Assembly: GCA_016936555.1 (NCBI GenBank)
Contig: JAFGXR010000079.1
Location: 1 to 36,270 of the forward strand
Source of the DNA: Spirochaetales bacterium
Lineage (GTDB): Bacteria > Spirochaetota > Spirochaetia > DSM-2461
Reading direction: 5' to 3'
DNA: 36,270 bases
The notes below the pieces were generated by a model. The model was given only the letters and a program-made list of their open reading frames with translations, was not told the DNA's origin and did not search any database. The position numbers were made by a program, and so were the translations under genes. Below, one piece after another: positions 16,463 through 24,499 of the stretch (position 1 is its first letter; each line of letters opens with the position of its first letter).

Positions 16463-18463
16463 TCAGTTCCCGGCAGAACTCTTAAGCTGCGCGACTGTGT
16501 GCGCATTTCTTTCTACGGCTTTCTGGAGATTCCCGATAAAGTTGTCCAGTTCCCCCAGGACATCCTTCTGTTCATTCATCCTCTCGCGGATATGTCCGGC
16601 CGCTTCGGAGAGAGAGACGCTGTTTGCCAGAACCGATGAGCTGATATCGCTCTGGTTCTTCATGTATTCAAGAACTTCGCCTGTCATGTCTTTCAATTTC
16701 ATCATCGAGGACTGAATATCCCGGCTTCCCTGATTCTGCTCCTCCATGGCCGATGAAATGGTGCTGTTGATTCTCGTCAGAACTCCCACGCCCTCTTTGA
16801 TAATGGAGAACCTCTTCATTGTCTCTTCGGTTTTCTGAAGACCGGACAGAGCCCGGGAATTCATGTCTTTTGTCATTTCGGTTATCCGCTTGGAAACGGC
16901 ACCGGATTCCTCGGCCAGCTTACGGACTTCCGCCGCCACAACGGCAAAGCCGCGGCCTCTGTCGCCGGCGTGGGCCGCTTCTATGGCGGCATTCATGGCG
17001 AGCAGATTGGTCTGGTCGGCTATCCGGGAAATCTGGGAAGTGCTTGCTGAAACCTCCTGTGACGCTTCCGATATCATTCTTATTTCCCGCAGAAGATCGC
17101 TCATGGCCGCGCCGCCCTCTTCCGACCGGTTCAGCAGATCTTCGGTATTTTTGTAGGCCTCCTCCGAACTGACCGTCACCGAAGCGATGCTGGCGGTCAT
17201 CTCTTCAATGGCAGCGGTCGATTCCTCAACGGCGAGAGACTGCACGGTCAAATTCCGGTTCATAATCTCTATGCCCATGACCAGCTCATTGACATTGGTG
17301 CTCGTCTCTTCTATCGAGGCATTCTGATGATTGACCGAATGGCCGACTTCCGATACGGAAGAGTTCAGCTGATCCCGGATAACCTGGGCGCCGCTGCCGA
17401 TCCCCGTCAGATCTTCCGAAACTGTCCTGATCGTTGCCGATGCTTCACGGATTGTCTGAAAGAGATGATTCTGCCTGTCCAGAAAGCGGTTGATCCAGTT
17501 TATGGTTTCTCCCAGCTCATCGGTCGCTGTAATGGGAATCCGCTCTTCCAGATTCATCTTCCCGGAACTCAGATCCTCTATGCTCTGATTGATCAGCCGG
17601 ATCCTTTTGGATGTCGGCGCCTGCTCCATCCTGAGAATAAGCCAGCTGGCCGCAACAATCAGAACTCCCAGGAGACCCATTTTAAGATAAAATTCATTCA
17701 GGCGCACGGCCAGTTCCGGTGTGTGATCATTCAGAAGAGGAGCCTTGCCCTCCAGAGCGGCACTCCAGAAACGGACGCGGTAATCCATATGCTCCGACGC
17801 TCCGCTGGTCGCGTCGACACGGGAGGGGGCGTACATCTCCTCTTTCAGATAGGACAGACCGGCTGTCGTAAAGAGTGTGAAACAGATATAGAAAATAGAG
17901 AACCCGATTATATACTGACGCCTGGCCCAGTCCGGCCTGGATTTTTCGATCAGATAGAGTTTTCTCTCCATTTCAAAGGAGAACAGAATTCTGTCGGTGA
18001 TCCTCATCTGAATGACCGTGACTCCCAGACCGATTCCCGTCGAGTACAGAATAGCCGACAGCAGGTCGAATCCCAGAAAAGGAAGTCCCAGAGTGAGGGA
18101 TTTAATAACGTACTGAATGACAGGTCCGATAAAAAAACCTGTAATGTTGGCGCCCATAAAAATGAGGGGAAGCGAGGAAATGACTTTGTTAGTTTTCTCT
18201 CTGGTTTCGCGATCGGGCCGGTTCCCCGATTGAAGGATTCCCGCTTCACCGACAAGAGGCGTCAAACGGAATCCCAGAATCAGCGCGACGATTAAAATCA
18301 GAATGAAAACAATGGAGGCAAAGGTCGGCAGATTCTCGGCAAAGCGGCTGTAGTCTCTCAGAATATAAAAAATACTGAAACTCCAGAGCAGAGCCGTTCC
18401 GATCAGATCGGTGACAACGAAATTCAGCAGGATGAAAAATCGAAAAGATTTACCAGCGGACAT
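16463..18463 (-). CDS. Methyl-accepting chemotaxis protein with multi-helix membrane sensor
   Basis: Chemoreceptor of 666 residues. The N-terminal third holds about six hydrophobic helices, more than the usual two, with one small extracytoplasmic loop between helices five and six (about 215-265). A HAMP domain (about 300-350) and a long cytoplasmic signalling coiled coil follow. The highly conserved tip is [20 protein letters not shown], followed by [18 protein letters not shown], which contacts CheA and CheW. ATG 18463 is chosen because GGAGG lies 5 nt upstream; a TTG further out would put that ribosome site inside the coding sequence. The stimulus is unknown. The neighbouring MEDS/kinase operon is divergent. 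Confidence 0.95.
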   Translation of the reverse strand: MSAGKSFRFFILLNFVVTDLIGTALLWSFSIFYILRDYSRFAENLPTFASIVFILILIVALILGFRLTPLVGEAGILQSGNRPDRETREKTNKVISSLPLIFMGANITGFFIGPVIQYVIKSLTLGLPFLGFDLLSAILYSTGIGLGVTVIQMRITDRILFSFEMERKLYLIEKSRPDWARRQYIIGFSIFYICFTLFTTAGLSYLKEEMYAPSRVDATSGASEHMDYRVRFWSAALEGKAPLLNDHTPELAVRLNEFYLKMGLLGVLIVAASWLILRMEQAPTSKRIRLINQSIEDLSSGKMNLEERIPITATDELGETINWINRFLDRQNHLFQTIREASATIRTVSEDLTGIGSGAQVIRDQLNSSVSEVGHSVNHQNASIEETSTNVNELVMGIEIMNRNLTVQSLAVEESTAAIEEMTASIASVTVSSEEAYKNTEDLLNRSEEGGAAMSDLLREIRMISEASQEVSASTSQISRIADQTNLLAMNAAIEAAHAGDRGRGFAVVAAEVRKLAEESGAVSKRITEMTKDMNSRALSGLQKTEETMKRFSIIKEGVGVLTRINSTISSAMEEQNQGSRDIQSSMMKLKDMTGEVLEYMKNQSDISSSVLANSVSLSEAAGHIRERMNEQKDVLGELDNFIGNLQKAVERNAHTVAQLKSSAGN

Positions 18464-18480
18464 ATCAACCTCCACCAATA

Positions 18481-18523
18481 ACTATAGGTTAAGTTTTTTC
18501 AATCATCAATTATGTGAACATAA
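18481..18523 (-). promoter_or_regulatory. Promoter of the chemoreceptor gene with upstream palindrome
   Basis: On the minus strand, TTGATG (plus 18504-18509) and TATAGT (plus 18481-18486) are spaced by 17 nt. Directly abutting the -35 is a perfect 6-2-6 inverted repeat TTATGT-GA-ACATAA (18510-18523), a candidate regulator site in the divergent region. Confidence 0.45.
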
Positions 18524-18541
18524 ATTATCGATATCCGTAAA

Positions 18542-18570
18542 TTGACATCGCCCGGCTCTGATACAACAAT
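18542..18570 (+). promoter_or_regulatory. Possible promoter of the MEDS/hybrid kinase operon
   Basis: A perfect TTGACA at 18542-18547 is followed after 17 nt by a weak -10, AACAAT (18565-18570). The leader is about 70 nt. Confidence 0.35.
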
Positions 18571-18614
18571 TAAAAGAGACACTTCTGGAATACATCATTG
18601 CATTTTATATACAA

Positions 18615-18628
18615 GGCTCTGTAGAGCC
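18615..18628 (+). promoter_or_regulatory. Hairpin abutting the ribosome site of the MEDS gene
   Basis: GGCTC-TGTA-GAGCC forms a 5-bp GC stem with a tetraloop, ending at the base just before the GGAGGA ribosome site (18629-18634). It could tune translation; it is also short enough to be chance. Confidence 0.3.
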
Positions 18629-18644
18629 GGAGGAAGAGAATAAT

Positions 18645-19295
18645 ATGCATATTAAAACATCGGAAATGGAACAGATCATGCTCGGAATAGGGAACTATTC
18701 CTGTAATCTGGCGACTCATGTCTGCGGTCTCTACGAAACGGAGAAGGAACGGGACGAGATTATTTCGGGATTTCTCTGTCAGGGTTTCAAAGATGATGAT
18801 AAACAGATCTACATTCACAGCGAGCAGACAGAGGATCATTTCTGGGAAGTCATGCATTCCGAATGTCCGGTCTGCAAAGCGGATAAGGAGAACCCCGGCA
18901 AACTGGATGTAAAAGATGCTCCCGAACTGTACTACCCTGATGGAATATTTGATCCCTGGCTCATGGATACAGCTATAAACGGCTATTACGACTATACACA
19001 ATCCGAAGGACCTCAGAACCTGAGAACCATTGCGGAAATGTACTGGGCTTTACAGAAAATAGAAGGAAGCGAGCACCTGTTCGCCTACGAATCCCGGTTG
19101 AATTACTTTGTCAGGGACAAAACCATTATCAGCCTCTGCCTTTACAATACTTCCAAAATTTCCGGAGAAATGCTGATGAATGTTCTGAGAACCCATCCCT
19201 ACTCCATCAACAGCGGCGTCTTTACAGTCAATCCCTTTTATGAAGAGCCGGATATCTGGCTGGCGAAGAATGCGCCTCAGTACCTTGACAAATAG
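18645..19295 (+). CDS. MEDS-domain sensory protein
   Basis: A 216-residue cytoplasmic protein that is essentially one MEDS domain (methanogen/methylotroph DcmR sensory domain), a RecA-like fold proposed to sense small organic compounds. Recognition rests on the opening HVCGLYETEKERDEIISGFL, then the KQIYIHSEQTEDHFWEVM strand-helix, a central LRTIAEMYWALQKIEG and the end strand TIISLCLYNTSKISGEML. It has no fused output domain. The hybrid kinase begins 6 nt downstream, so the pair probably forms one signalling module in which MEDS is a detached sensor. A Cys pair in CPVCKAD could bind metal. Confidence 0.8.
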   Translation: MHIKTSEMEQIMLGIGNYSCNLATHVCGLYETEKERDEIISGFLCQGFKDDDKQIYIHSEQTEDHFWEVMHSECPVCKADKENPGKLDVKDAPELYYPDGIFDPWLMDTAINGYYDYTQSEGPQNLRTIAEMYWALQKIEGSEHLFAYESRLNYFVRDKTIISLCLYNTSKISGEMLMNVLRTHPYSINSGVFTVNPFYEEPDIWLAKNAPQYLDK

Positions 19296-19301
19296 AACCG
19301 A

Positions 19302-21266
19302 ATGAAAAACTACGCCCTCGAACTGTTTCTACTGACGACAACCCTTTCACAGATGAACAACAGGGAAATGGTGATAAGACTTTTTGTCGAGAGCATGAAT
19401 GACATATTCCCGGACTATTCTTATAAATGGGAGAATGAAAAAAAGGGCTCAGAGACGTCCATAGAGGTCTGTACCCGGAAAAAGTCCTACGGCTATTTCA
19501 CCTGTTTATCCTCAGGTGACATTGAGGCGACAGAAGAAAAGCTCATTCACAACGCCGTTCAGTTACTGGCCATTTTTCTGGAAAAGATAGAACAGGAAAC
19601 CAATCTCCAGCATCTGGTTAATGATCAGACGGAAGAATTGAGCGCGGCGAATGAAAACCTGGCCATATCAAACACAGAGCTGAAAGAGCAGATACAGGCG
19701 CATAAGCAGACACTGGAAACTCTCAGAAAGAGCGAAGAAAAGTACAAGTCTCTCATTGATAAAGTGCAGACGGCTATAGTCCTCTATGATGCATACGGTA
19801 ATATCATAAATACGAATCCACTGGCTGACTCGCTCCTCGGCATATCAGAAGAAGATACAGCAGCCGAGGCTTCCCGGAAACTGCAATGGGATTTTTACCG
19901 GGAAGACGGTACAAAAATGCAGGAATCGGAATACCCCGTATATCAGGTTCTTACCCGGAAGATAGAGGTTCGGGATTTTATCATCGGCATCGGGCATCGG
20001 GAGCCGGAGAAATTGGTATGGGCTCTCCTCAATGCGGAACCGGAATTTGATGAAAACGGAGAGATTATACAGGTCATCGTCTCGTTTATCGATATGACTG
20101 AGCGCCGCAAAACCGATGAAATGCTGCGGCAGTCACAGAAGATGGACGCGATCGGTCAGCTGGCCGGCGGGGTTGCCCATGATTTAAACAATATGCTGGG
20201 CGGCATCGTCGCGGCAGCCCAGATTCTGAAAAACCCGAAACAGAATCTCGATGAGAAAGGGTTGAAATTCGCCGACTTGATTCTCGATGCCTCCCAGCAG
20301 GCCGCCGAACTGACAACCAAGCTGTTGGCTTTCGGAAGAAAAACAGAAATAGAAATGGCACCGGTTTCCATATGCAGCATTATTGATGATACGATCTCGC
20401 TTCTGAGGAGAACGGTAGACAAGCGGATCAGCATATCATTTGAGAACCAGGCCGACGAGGAAATTGTTTCGGGTAACAAAACAGCTCTTCAGAATGCACT
20501 ATTAAATATGGGTATCAACGCCTCTCACGCCATGCCGAAAGGGGGCAAGCTGCAAATTAAAACCAGAAACATCTGTTTAAACGAGAAATACGGCAAGTCA
20601 AGTCCTTTCGAAATTGCCGCGGGAAATTACATTGAAATTGAAATCGGCGATACGGGCACCGGCATTTCCCCTGAAAATATCAGTAAGGTTTTCGAACCCT
20701 TTTTCACGACGAAAAAACAGGGACAGGGAACAGGCCTCGGTTTATCCACAGTCTATGCAACCGTTCAGAATCATCTTGGCGCGATAAATATCCACAGCGA
20801 GCTTGGAACCGGAACAGTGTTTCATATCTATCTCCCGACAACGGAAAAAAATCCCGAAGCATATCCCGGAAAGGATCTCAGCTTTTCCGGCAAAGGAGTA
20901 ATCCTTCTGGTCGATGACGAGGAACTGATCCGCGTAACCGCCCAGGAGACTCTGGAAGAGATGGGATTTTCCGTCATAACGGCAGAAAACGGCCGGGAAG
21001 CCGTAAATACATTCAAGGAAAGGAATGAAGAAATCGATCTTGTAATTATGGATATGTTAATGCCGGTCATGAACGGATCCGATGCCTTCATGGTGATGAA
21101 GGATATAAACAGAGACTGCCCGGTTATCATCTCCTCGGGATTTACCAAGGATGAAAACCTGAAAGAACTCAAAGATGCCGGTCTGGCCGGTTTCATACAG
21201 AAGCCGTTCAGGATTTATGATCTGAGCCAGTTGATTTCTGAAGTCCTGAACCATGATCATCCGTAA
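19302..21266 (+). CDS. Soluble hybrid histidine kinase (PAS-HisKA-HATPase-REC)
   Basis: Cytoplasmic hybrid kinase of 654 residues with no membrane helix. Residues 1-100 form an unassigned N-terminal domain with GAF-like appearance and 105-145 a coiled coil. A PAS domain spans about 146-268. HisKA has H293 in GGVAHDLNNMLGG. HATPase contains NMGINASHAM, GDTGTGIS and the PFFTTKKQGQGTGLGL box. A C-terminal receiver (about 533-650) has the acidic pocket DDE 538-540, phosphoacceptor D584, S/T near 612 and K634. No DNA-binding output follows, so signal must leave by phosphotransfer. It starts 6 nt after the MEDS gene and overlaps the next gene by 14 bp. Confidence 0.93.
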   Translation: MKNYALELFLLTTTLSQMNNREMVIRLFVESMNDIFPDYSYKWENEKKGSETSIEVCTRKKSYGYFTCLSSGDIEATEEKLIHNAVQLLAIFLEKIEQETNLQHLVNDQTEELSAANENLAISNTELKEQIQAHKQTLETLRKSEEKYKSLIDKVQTAIVLYDAYGNIINTNPLADSLLGISEEDTAAEASRKLQWDFYREDGTKMQESEYPVYQVLTRKIEVRDFIIGIGHREPEKLVWALLNAEPEFDENGEIIQVIVSFIDMTERRKTDEMLRQSQKMDAIGQLAGGVAHDLNNMLGGIVAAAQILKNPKQNLDEKGLKFADLILDASQQAAELTTKLLAFGRKTEIEMAPVSICSIIDDTISLLRRTVDKRISISFENQADEEIVSGNKTALQNALLNMGINASHAMPKGGKLQIKTRNICLNEKYGKSSPFEIAAGNYIEIEIGDTGTGISPENISKVFEPFFTTKKQGQGTGLGLSTVYATVQNHLGAINIHSELGTGTVFHIYLPTTEKNPEAYPGKDLSFSGKGVILLVDDEELIRVTAQETLEEMGFSVITAENGREAVNTFKERNEEIDLVIMDMLMPVMNGSDAFMVMKDINRDCPVIISSGFTKDENLKELKDAGLAGFIQKPFRIYDLSQLISEVLNHDHP

Positions 21267-21675
21267 ACTGCTTTTTATTATTTTTCTCCTTTCCGGACTG
21301 CCTCTCCGGAGTCAGCAGGCTTCCATATATCCCGGTCCCGACCCCTTTTCCGTAGACGGGAGAAGCGCCCTATACTGTATCGCCCTTCTCCGGGAGAATC
21401 CTTTTCTGGAACAGAAAGACAGCAATGGAGCCTCTTCTGTACTCAAGATAAACACAGTCTGGTCCTATTTTCTGGAATTTGATGAATCCTGGCCCGAGGG
21501 ACATCAGCTGCGCTACGATATTATCGTGAACGGCTCACCCCTCGACTGGGACAACAGCTTTATCGAGTACGGAGGAGAGATGATCAATCTCCGGCTTCTG
21601 TTCACCTACAGGAATCAATATCCCCCTTCCGGCCTTTCATACAGGTCTATTCCATCGGAAGGGGAAGAAGAGTGA
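21253..21675 (+). CDS. Small secreted protein of unknown function
   Basis: A 140-residue protein with a hydrophobic signal peptide (IIRKLLFIIFLLSGLPLRS), likely cleaved near residue 20, then a short beta-rich domain with YPGPDPFSVDGRSALYC, TVWSYFLEFDESWPEG and a final acidic EGEEE tail. I recognise no family. The ATG overlaps the hybrid kinase by 14 bp, so it is probably the third gene of the MEDS-kinase unit and may be a periplasmic accessory to that pathway. Confidence 0.65.
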   Translation: MIIRKLLFIIFLLSGLPLRSQQASIYPGPDPFSVDGRSALYCIALLRENPFLEQKDSNGASSVLKINTVWSYFLEFDESWPEGHQLRYDIIVNGSPLDWDNSFIEYGGEMINLRLLFTYRNQYPPSGLSYRSIPSEGEEE

Positions 21676-21766
21676 CGAAAGAGGCGTTTCCGTCTATCGT
21701 CGTCTCATGGGCCGCATAGAAGTTCCCGGTGTCACTTGTAACAGAGCCCCGGAGAAGTCTGTTTTT

Positions 21767-22462
21767 TTATTTATCCGACAGCAATTCCGACCTGAAAGGA
21801 AGCCATGTTCCCGACAGAGGATTCGGCTCAGGCAGATAATACTGGGCTTTATCCTCTCCCAGAAAGAGTTTATAATCCATTTTGGGATTGCCCCTGATGA
21901 CATATCCGGGATAATACCACTCCAGCCCTTCGGTCCGGCAATAGTCCAGCGTTTTCAGAATCAGAAACTTACCGGGACTGAACTTCCTGTATTCCGGATC
22001 GTAAAAATGCAGAACCGACGCGACAGACAAAGCTCCCTGGTGGAAAATTCCACAGGACACAAGCTTGCCATGGCGGCGCACCAGAAAGGCTTTACTCCTG
22101 TAAATGTTTGGTTCACATTCTCTGTATGTGGCATTTTCAACAGATTCATAACCGTCGAAATTCACGGAAGAAAGGTATTTCCCATACAAATCGTTCAGTT
22201 CCTCACTGTGGACAAAAGGATCGGCCAGTTCGATTTCAAAACAGCTGTTCTTTTTCCGGATCCTCCGGTGGGAAGTCTTCTCGGCAAGCGAAGGGATGTG
22301 ATAGCGCAGCCAGAAAACTTCCGCCGGGATTGAATCATCCTCCCGGAAAAGATGGGATGTCGTGAAAATTGTCTGCCCCATGGGATACCAGCCTAATGAC
22401 AGCAGGATATCGAAAATATCCTCCCTGCATTCAGGTGGATTCAGAACTTCGTAGTAATGCAT
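21767..22462 (-). CDS. Arginyl-tRNA--protein transferase (Ate1/Bpt)-like protein
   Basis: Resembles the GNAT-fold C-terminal half of aminoacyl-tRNA protein transferases, which attach Arg or Leu to N-termini and mark proteins for ClpAP degradation. The key similarity is LHFYDPEYRKFSPGKFLILKTLDY followed by EWYYPGYVIRGNPKMDYKLFLG, matching the ATE_C pattern PE-x-SLG, YYLGYYI and KMxYK. The N-terminal Cys-rich tRNA-binding part typical of eukaryotic Ate1 is not obvious; only one Cys lies near residue 12. At about 231 residues it is close to bacterial Bpt. ATG 22462 is preferred; a GTG at 22483 would add 7 residues, and neither has a clear ribosome site. True transferase activity is unproven. Confidence 0.7.
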   Translation of the reverse strand: MHYYEVLNPPECREDIFDILLSLGWYPMGQTIFTTSHLFREDDSIPAEVFWLRYHIPSLAEKTSHRRIRKKNSCFEIELADPFVHSEELNDLYGKYLSSVNFDGYESVENATYRECEPNIYRSKAFLVRRHGKLVSCGIFHQGALSVASVLHFYDPEYRKFSPGKFLILKTLDYCRTEGLEWYYPGYVIRGNPKMDYKLFLGEDKAQYYLPEPNPLSGTWLPFRSELLSDK

Positions 22463-22600
22463 AAGTACAAAATAATATAACACATCCGGATTTATACGAA
22501 AATATAGCTTATATTCCTGCGGCGCTTATCGAACATTTCTTTTTTCAGATTACCGGTACAGATTCTCTGATCCTGCCTTGTAGAAGAAGCCCTGAAAGAA

Positions 22601-22684
22601 ATGGATGGCATAGCTCCTGAAGATATAGATCTGCTCAGATCGAATCGCAGGAACATTGAAAATCTGATTAATCAGCTCCCGTAA
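22601..22684 (+). other. Short open segment, possible gene remnant
   Basis: An ATG at 22601 opens 27 codons ending in TAA; the same frame is open back to 22571, giving VEEALKEMDGIAPEDIDLLR and then a polar helix-like tail. The residue composition looks like the C-terminus of a helical protein, but no ribosome site or start is visible upstream and the end overlaps the nitroreductase gene by 13 bp. It may be a remnant or chance. Confidence 0.2.
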
Positions 22685-23196
22685 CGGCCGAACCATGCCC
22701 TTTCGCCGAAAGCTTTTTTCTCTTTCTGAGTTCCTTCTTCGACAGCTATACCGATAGGCAGTACCACAGTGAGCAAACGGTCGTCAGGCGCTCCGAGAAG
22801 TCTGGAAATCTTTTCGATCCGATCATCGCTTCTCAGAGCGCCGTCAATCCAGAGGGAACTGTACCCCAGTGCCGTTGCGGCGAGCAAGATATTCTCCACC
22901 GCGGCGGCATAATCCTCTCTGTAAAACGAATAGCCGCTCATATTGGGTGTCCTGTCGGAAAAAACGGCTATAAGCGCCGGGGCCGTCTTTAAATATTTAT
23001 ATCCGATAATTTCGGCGATGGTCTGTATATCGCCTTTATCGGTGATGATGACAAATTCCGATGTCTGTGAGTTTTTTCCCGACGGCGCCTGTATACCGGC
23101 CTGAACGATCTGAATGAGATCTTCCCGGGGAACCGGAGAGCCGGAGAAATCTCCGCGATAACTGTATCTTCTTTCGACGGCTTCAAAAAGCTCCAT
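22672..23196 (-). CDS. Nitroreductase family protein
   Basis: FMN-dependent NAD(P)H oxidoreductase of the nitroreductase fold, 174 residues. The N-terminal FEAVERRYSYRGDFSGSPV supplies the Arg/Ser FMN phosphate contacts. AGIQAPSGKNSQTSEFVIIT is the canonical AP-S-N-QP-like flavin loop. The late LLTVVLPIGIAVE and KAFGERAWFGRYG end matches short-chain members that reduce nitro groups or serve as iodotyrosine/BluB-like enzymes. ATG 23196 is chosen because GGGAGG lies just upstream; the in-frame extension to 23217 contains that site. It stands alone between an Ate1-like gene and decayed DNA. The substrate is unknown. Confidence 0.9.
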   Translation of the reverse strand: MELFEAVERRYSYRGDFSGSPVPREDLIQIVQAGIQAPSGKNSQTSEFVIITDKGDIQTIAEIIGYKYLKTAPALIAVFSDRTPNMSGYSFYREDYAAAVENILLAATALGYSSLWIDGALRSDDRIEKISRLLGAPDDRLLTVVLPIGIAVEEGTQKEKKAFGERAWFGRYGS

Positions 23197-23352
23197 ATAT
23201 TCCTCCCTTGGATGCATAGGCGAGCAGAAAACAAAGTTTTCGGTCAGGCCTGAACATAGAACATCAGATCAGTCAGTTCCCCTATAACTAAGAGGATTAT
23301 ATTCCGGTCAGGTTTATCATGTAAAGAAACTTCCGTTCTTTTCAGATTGCAT

Positions 23353-23463
23353 TCAGCAGATGATTCTCTTATCTCCCAGACGCCGGAGGATCCGGCTTCC
23401 CAGAGGACTCAGTTCATTATGAATGCCTGATAGAATTGATAGTATAAAAAGTGTATTTTTCAT
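23353..23463 (-). other. Tiny ORF with good ribosome site in a decayed intergenic region
   Basis: The stretch from 23197 to 23938 has no intact gene. Within it a minus-strand ATG at 23461-23463, preceded by CAGGAG at good spacing, opens 36 codons starting MKNTLFILSILSGIHNELSP and ending RRLGDKRIIC. The hydrophobic N-terminus looks like a truncated signal peptide. It lies downstream of the kinase remnant on the same strand. It could be a small peptide gene or the start of a lost gene. Between 23197 and 23352 nothing else was recognised. Confidence 0.3.
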
Positions 23464-23581
23464 GTTATCTCCTGCACAGGTCGAAACATGATACTTTAAA
23501 AAAGGTGGGATTTAAAGTTTTTTACCATAACGGTTCAAAGAGTATCAGTAACAGCGTTGGGGATAGCCCCAATTGCAGGAT

Positions 23582-23895
23582 TTATAGGTCGGCTTTAAGA
23601 TGGAGCAGGAATTTCGTCCCTTTTCCGGGGGCACTCTCGCAGACAATGGATCCCTGGAATTTCTGGGTTACAAGCGTATAGACAACGGAGAGGCCGAGCC
23701 CGGTTCCGCCCCGGTTCCGCCCCGGTTCCGTCTGGTCGTAAAAAAGGGCTTAAAGACACGCGATCTGACAGCCTCGGACATACCTTTCCCGTTATCTCTT
23801 AAATCGATTTCGAAATAATCCTCAACTTCCCGGAGCAATATATCGATTCTGCCCTTCGATCCCTTCGAGATAAAAACACTGAGAATTATTTGCAC
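23582..23895 (-). pseudogene. Remnant of a histidine kinase ATPase domain
   Basis: The minus strand encodes only the C-terminal part of a sensor kinase: EIDLRDNGKGMSEAVRSRVF (G1 box), PFFTTRRNRGGTG (F/G2 box), then, in a different frame, LGLSVVYTLVTQKFQGSIV and CESAPGKGTKFLLHLKADL ending at TAA 23582-23584. The frame shift falls in the G2 box at three tandem copies of an 11-bp unit (23699-23730). Removing one copy restores TTRRNRGGTGLGLSVV. The HisKA domain, most of the N-box and everything upstream are missing, and the remaining 5' end abuts the promoter of the next gene. It is a dead gene fragment with at least two lesions. Confidence 0.8.
23699..23730. repeat. 11-bp tandem repeat, three copies
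   Basis: CCCGGTTCCG (23699-23708, one base short) followed by two full CCCCGGTTCCG units (23709-23719 and 23720-23730). The unit encodes part of the kinase G2 box on the minus strand; the extra copy shifts the frame. Confidence 0.85.
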
Positions 23896-23918
23896 TGCCC
23901 CGTAGGCACTCCTATAAT
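23890..23918 (+). promoter_or_regulatory. Sigma70 promoter of the chalcone isomerase-like gene
   Basis: TTGCAC (23890-23895), a 17-nt spacer and a perfect TATAAT (23913-23918) stand just upstream of the GAAGGAG ribosome site and ATG 23939. Confidence 0.6.
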
Positions 23919-23938
23919 CTTAATTTGAAGGAGTCTCT

Positions 23939-24499
23939 ATGAAAAAAACCGTATTTTGCCTCATATTCACTGCATTGCTTTTTCCCGCTTTTGCCGGAAC
24001 GACTATTGCAGGCGTTTCCGTCGGCGACAGCGTCTCCTATGAAGGACAGACATTCAATCTCAACGGCGCGGGGATCAGAACGAAAGTCATTCTGAAGCTC
24101 TACGTGGGCTCTCTCTATACGACGAGTTCCGTTACCGATCCCCAGCCCGTTCTGGCCGGCCCCGTTCCCTCGGTCATCCGGCTCGACATTATATCAAAGC
24201 TGATCACCAGCGAACTGATGAAGGAAACCATTGAAGAGGGATTCGACAAGGCCATGAGCGGCAATACGGTCCCCTTGAGAAAAGAAATCGATGATTTCAT
24301 CGCCATTTTCAGCGATGAAATCACCAAAGGCGACCAGTTTACCTTTGTCAGCCTTCCCGGAACAGGCGTCATCGCCTACAAAGGGGAGAGAAAACTGGCG
24401 GTGATCAGCAACGACCGATTCCGCCGGACCCTTTTCACCATCTGGCTGGGCGAAGATCCCGCCGATGCCAAACTGAAAAAGGCGATGCTCAATAACTGA
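23939..24499 (+). CDS. Chalcone isomerase-like secreted protein
   Basis: A 186-residue exported protein of the bacterial chalcone-isomerase-like family, whose cellular role is generally unknown. The signal peptide KKTVFCLIFTALLFPAFA is cleaved near residue 20. The family core follows: GVSVGDSVSYEGQTFNLNGA, then GIRTKVILKLYVGSLYTT, a central RLDIISKLITSELMKETIEE helix, GDQFTFVSLPGTGVIAYKGE, and a C-terminal FTIWLGEDPADAKLKKAML, which is the most typical signature. It has its own promoter. The 3' end overlaps the convergent NlpC/P60 gene by 11 bp, so the transcripts are antisense at their ends. Confidence 0.88.
   Translation: MKKTVFCLIFTALLFPAFAGTTIAGVSVGDSVSYEGQTFNLNGAGIRTKVILKLYVGSLYTTSSVTDPQPVLAGPVPSVIRLDIISKLITSELMKETIEEGFDKAMSGNTVPLRKEIDDFIAIFSDEITKGDQFTFVSLPGTGVIAYKGERKLAVISNDRFRRTLFTIWLGEDPADAKLKKAMLNN

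Noticed and set aside
17327-18295. 322-codon plus-strand frame opposite the chemoreceptor
   Set aside because: Antisense shadow of the methyl-accepting chemotaxis protein; no ribosome site and no recognisable domain.
23699-23730. Active phase-variation switch of a sensor kinase
   Set aside because: The 11-bp repeat is a real frameshift, but the gene lacks its HisKA and N-terminal regions, so restoring the frame would not give a working kinase.
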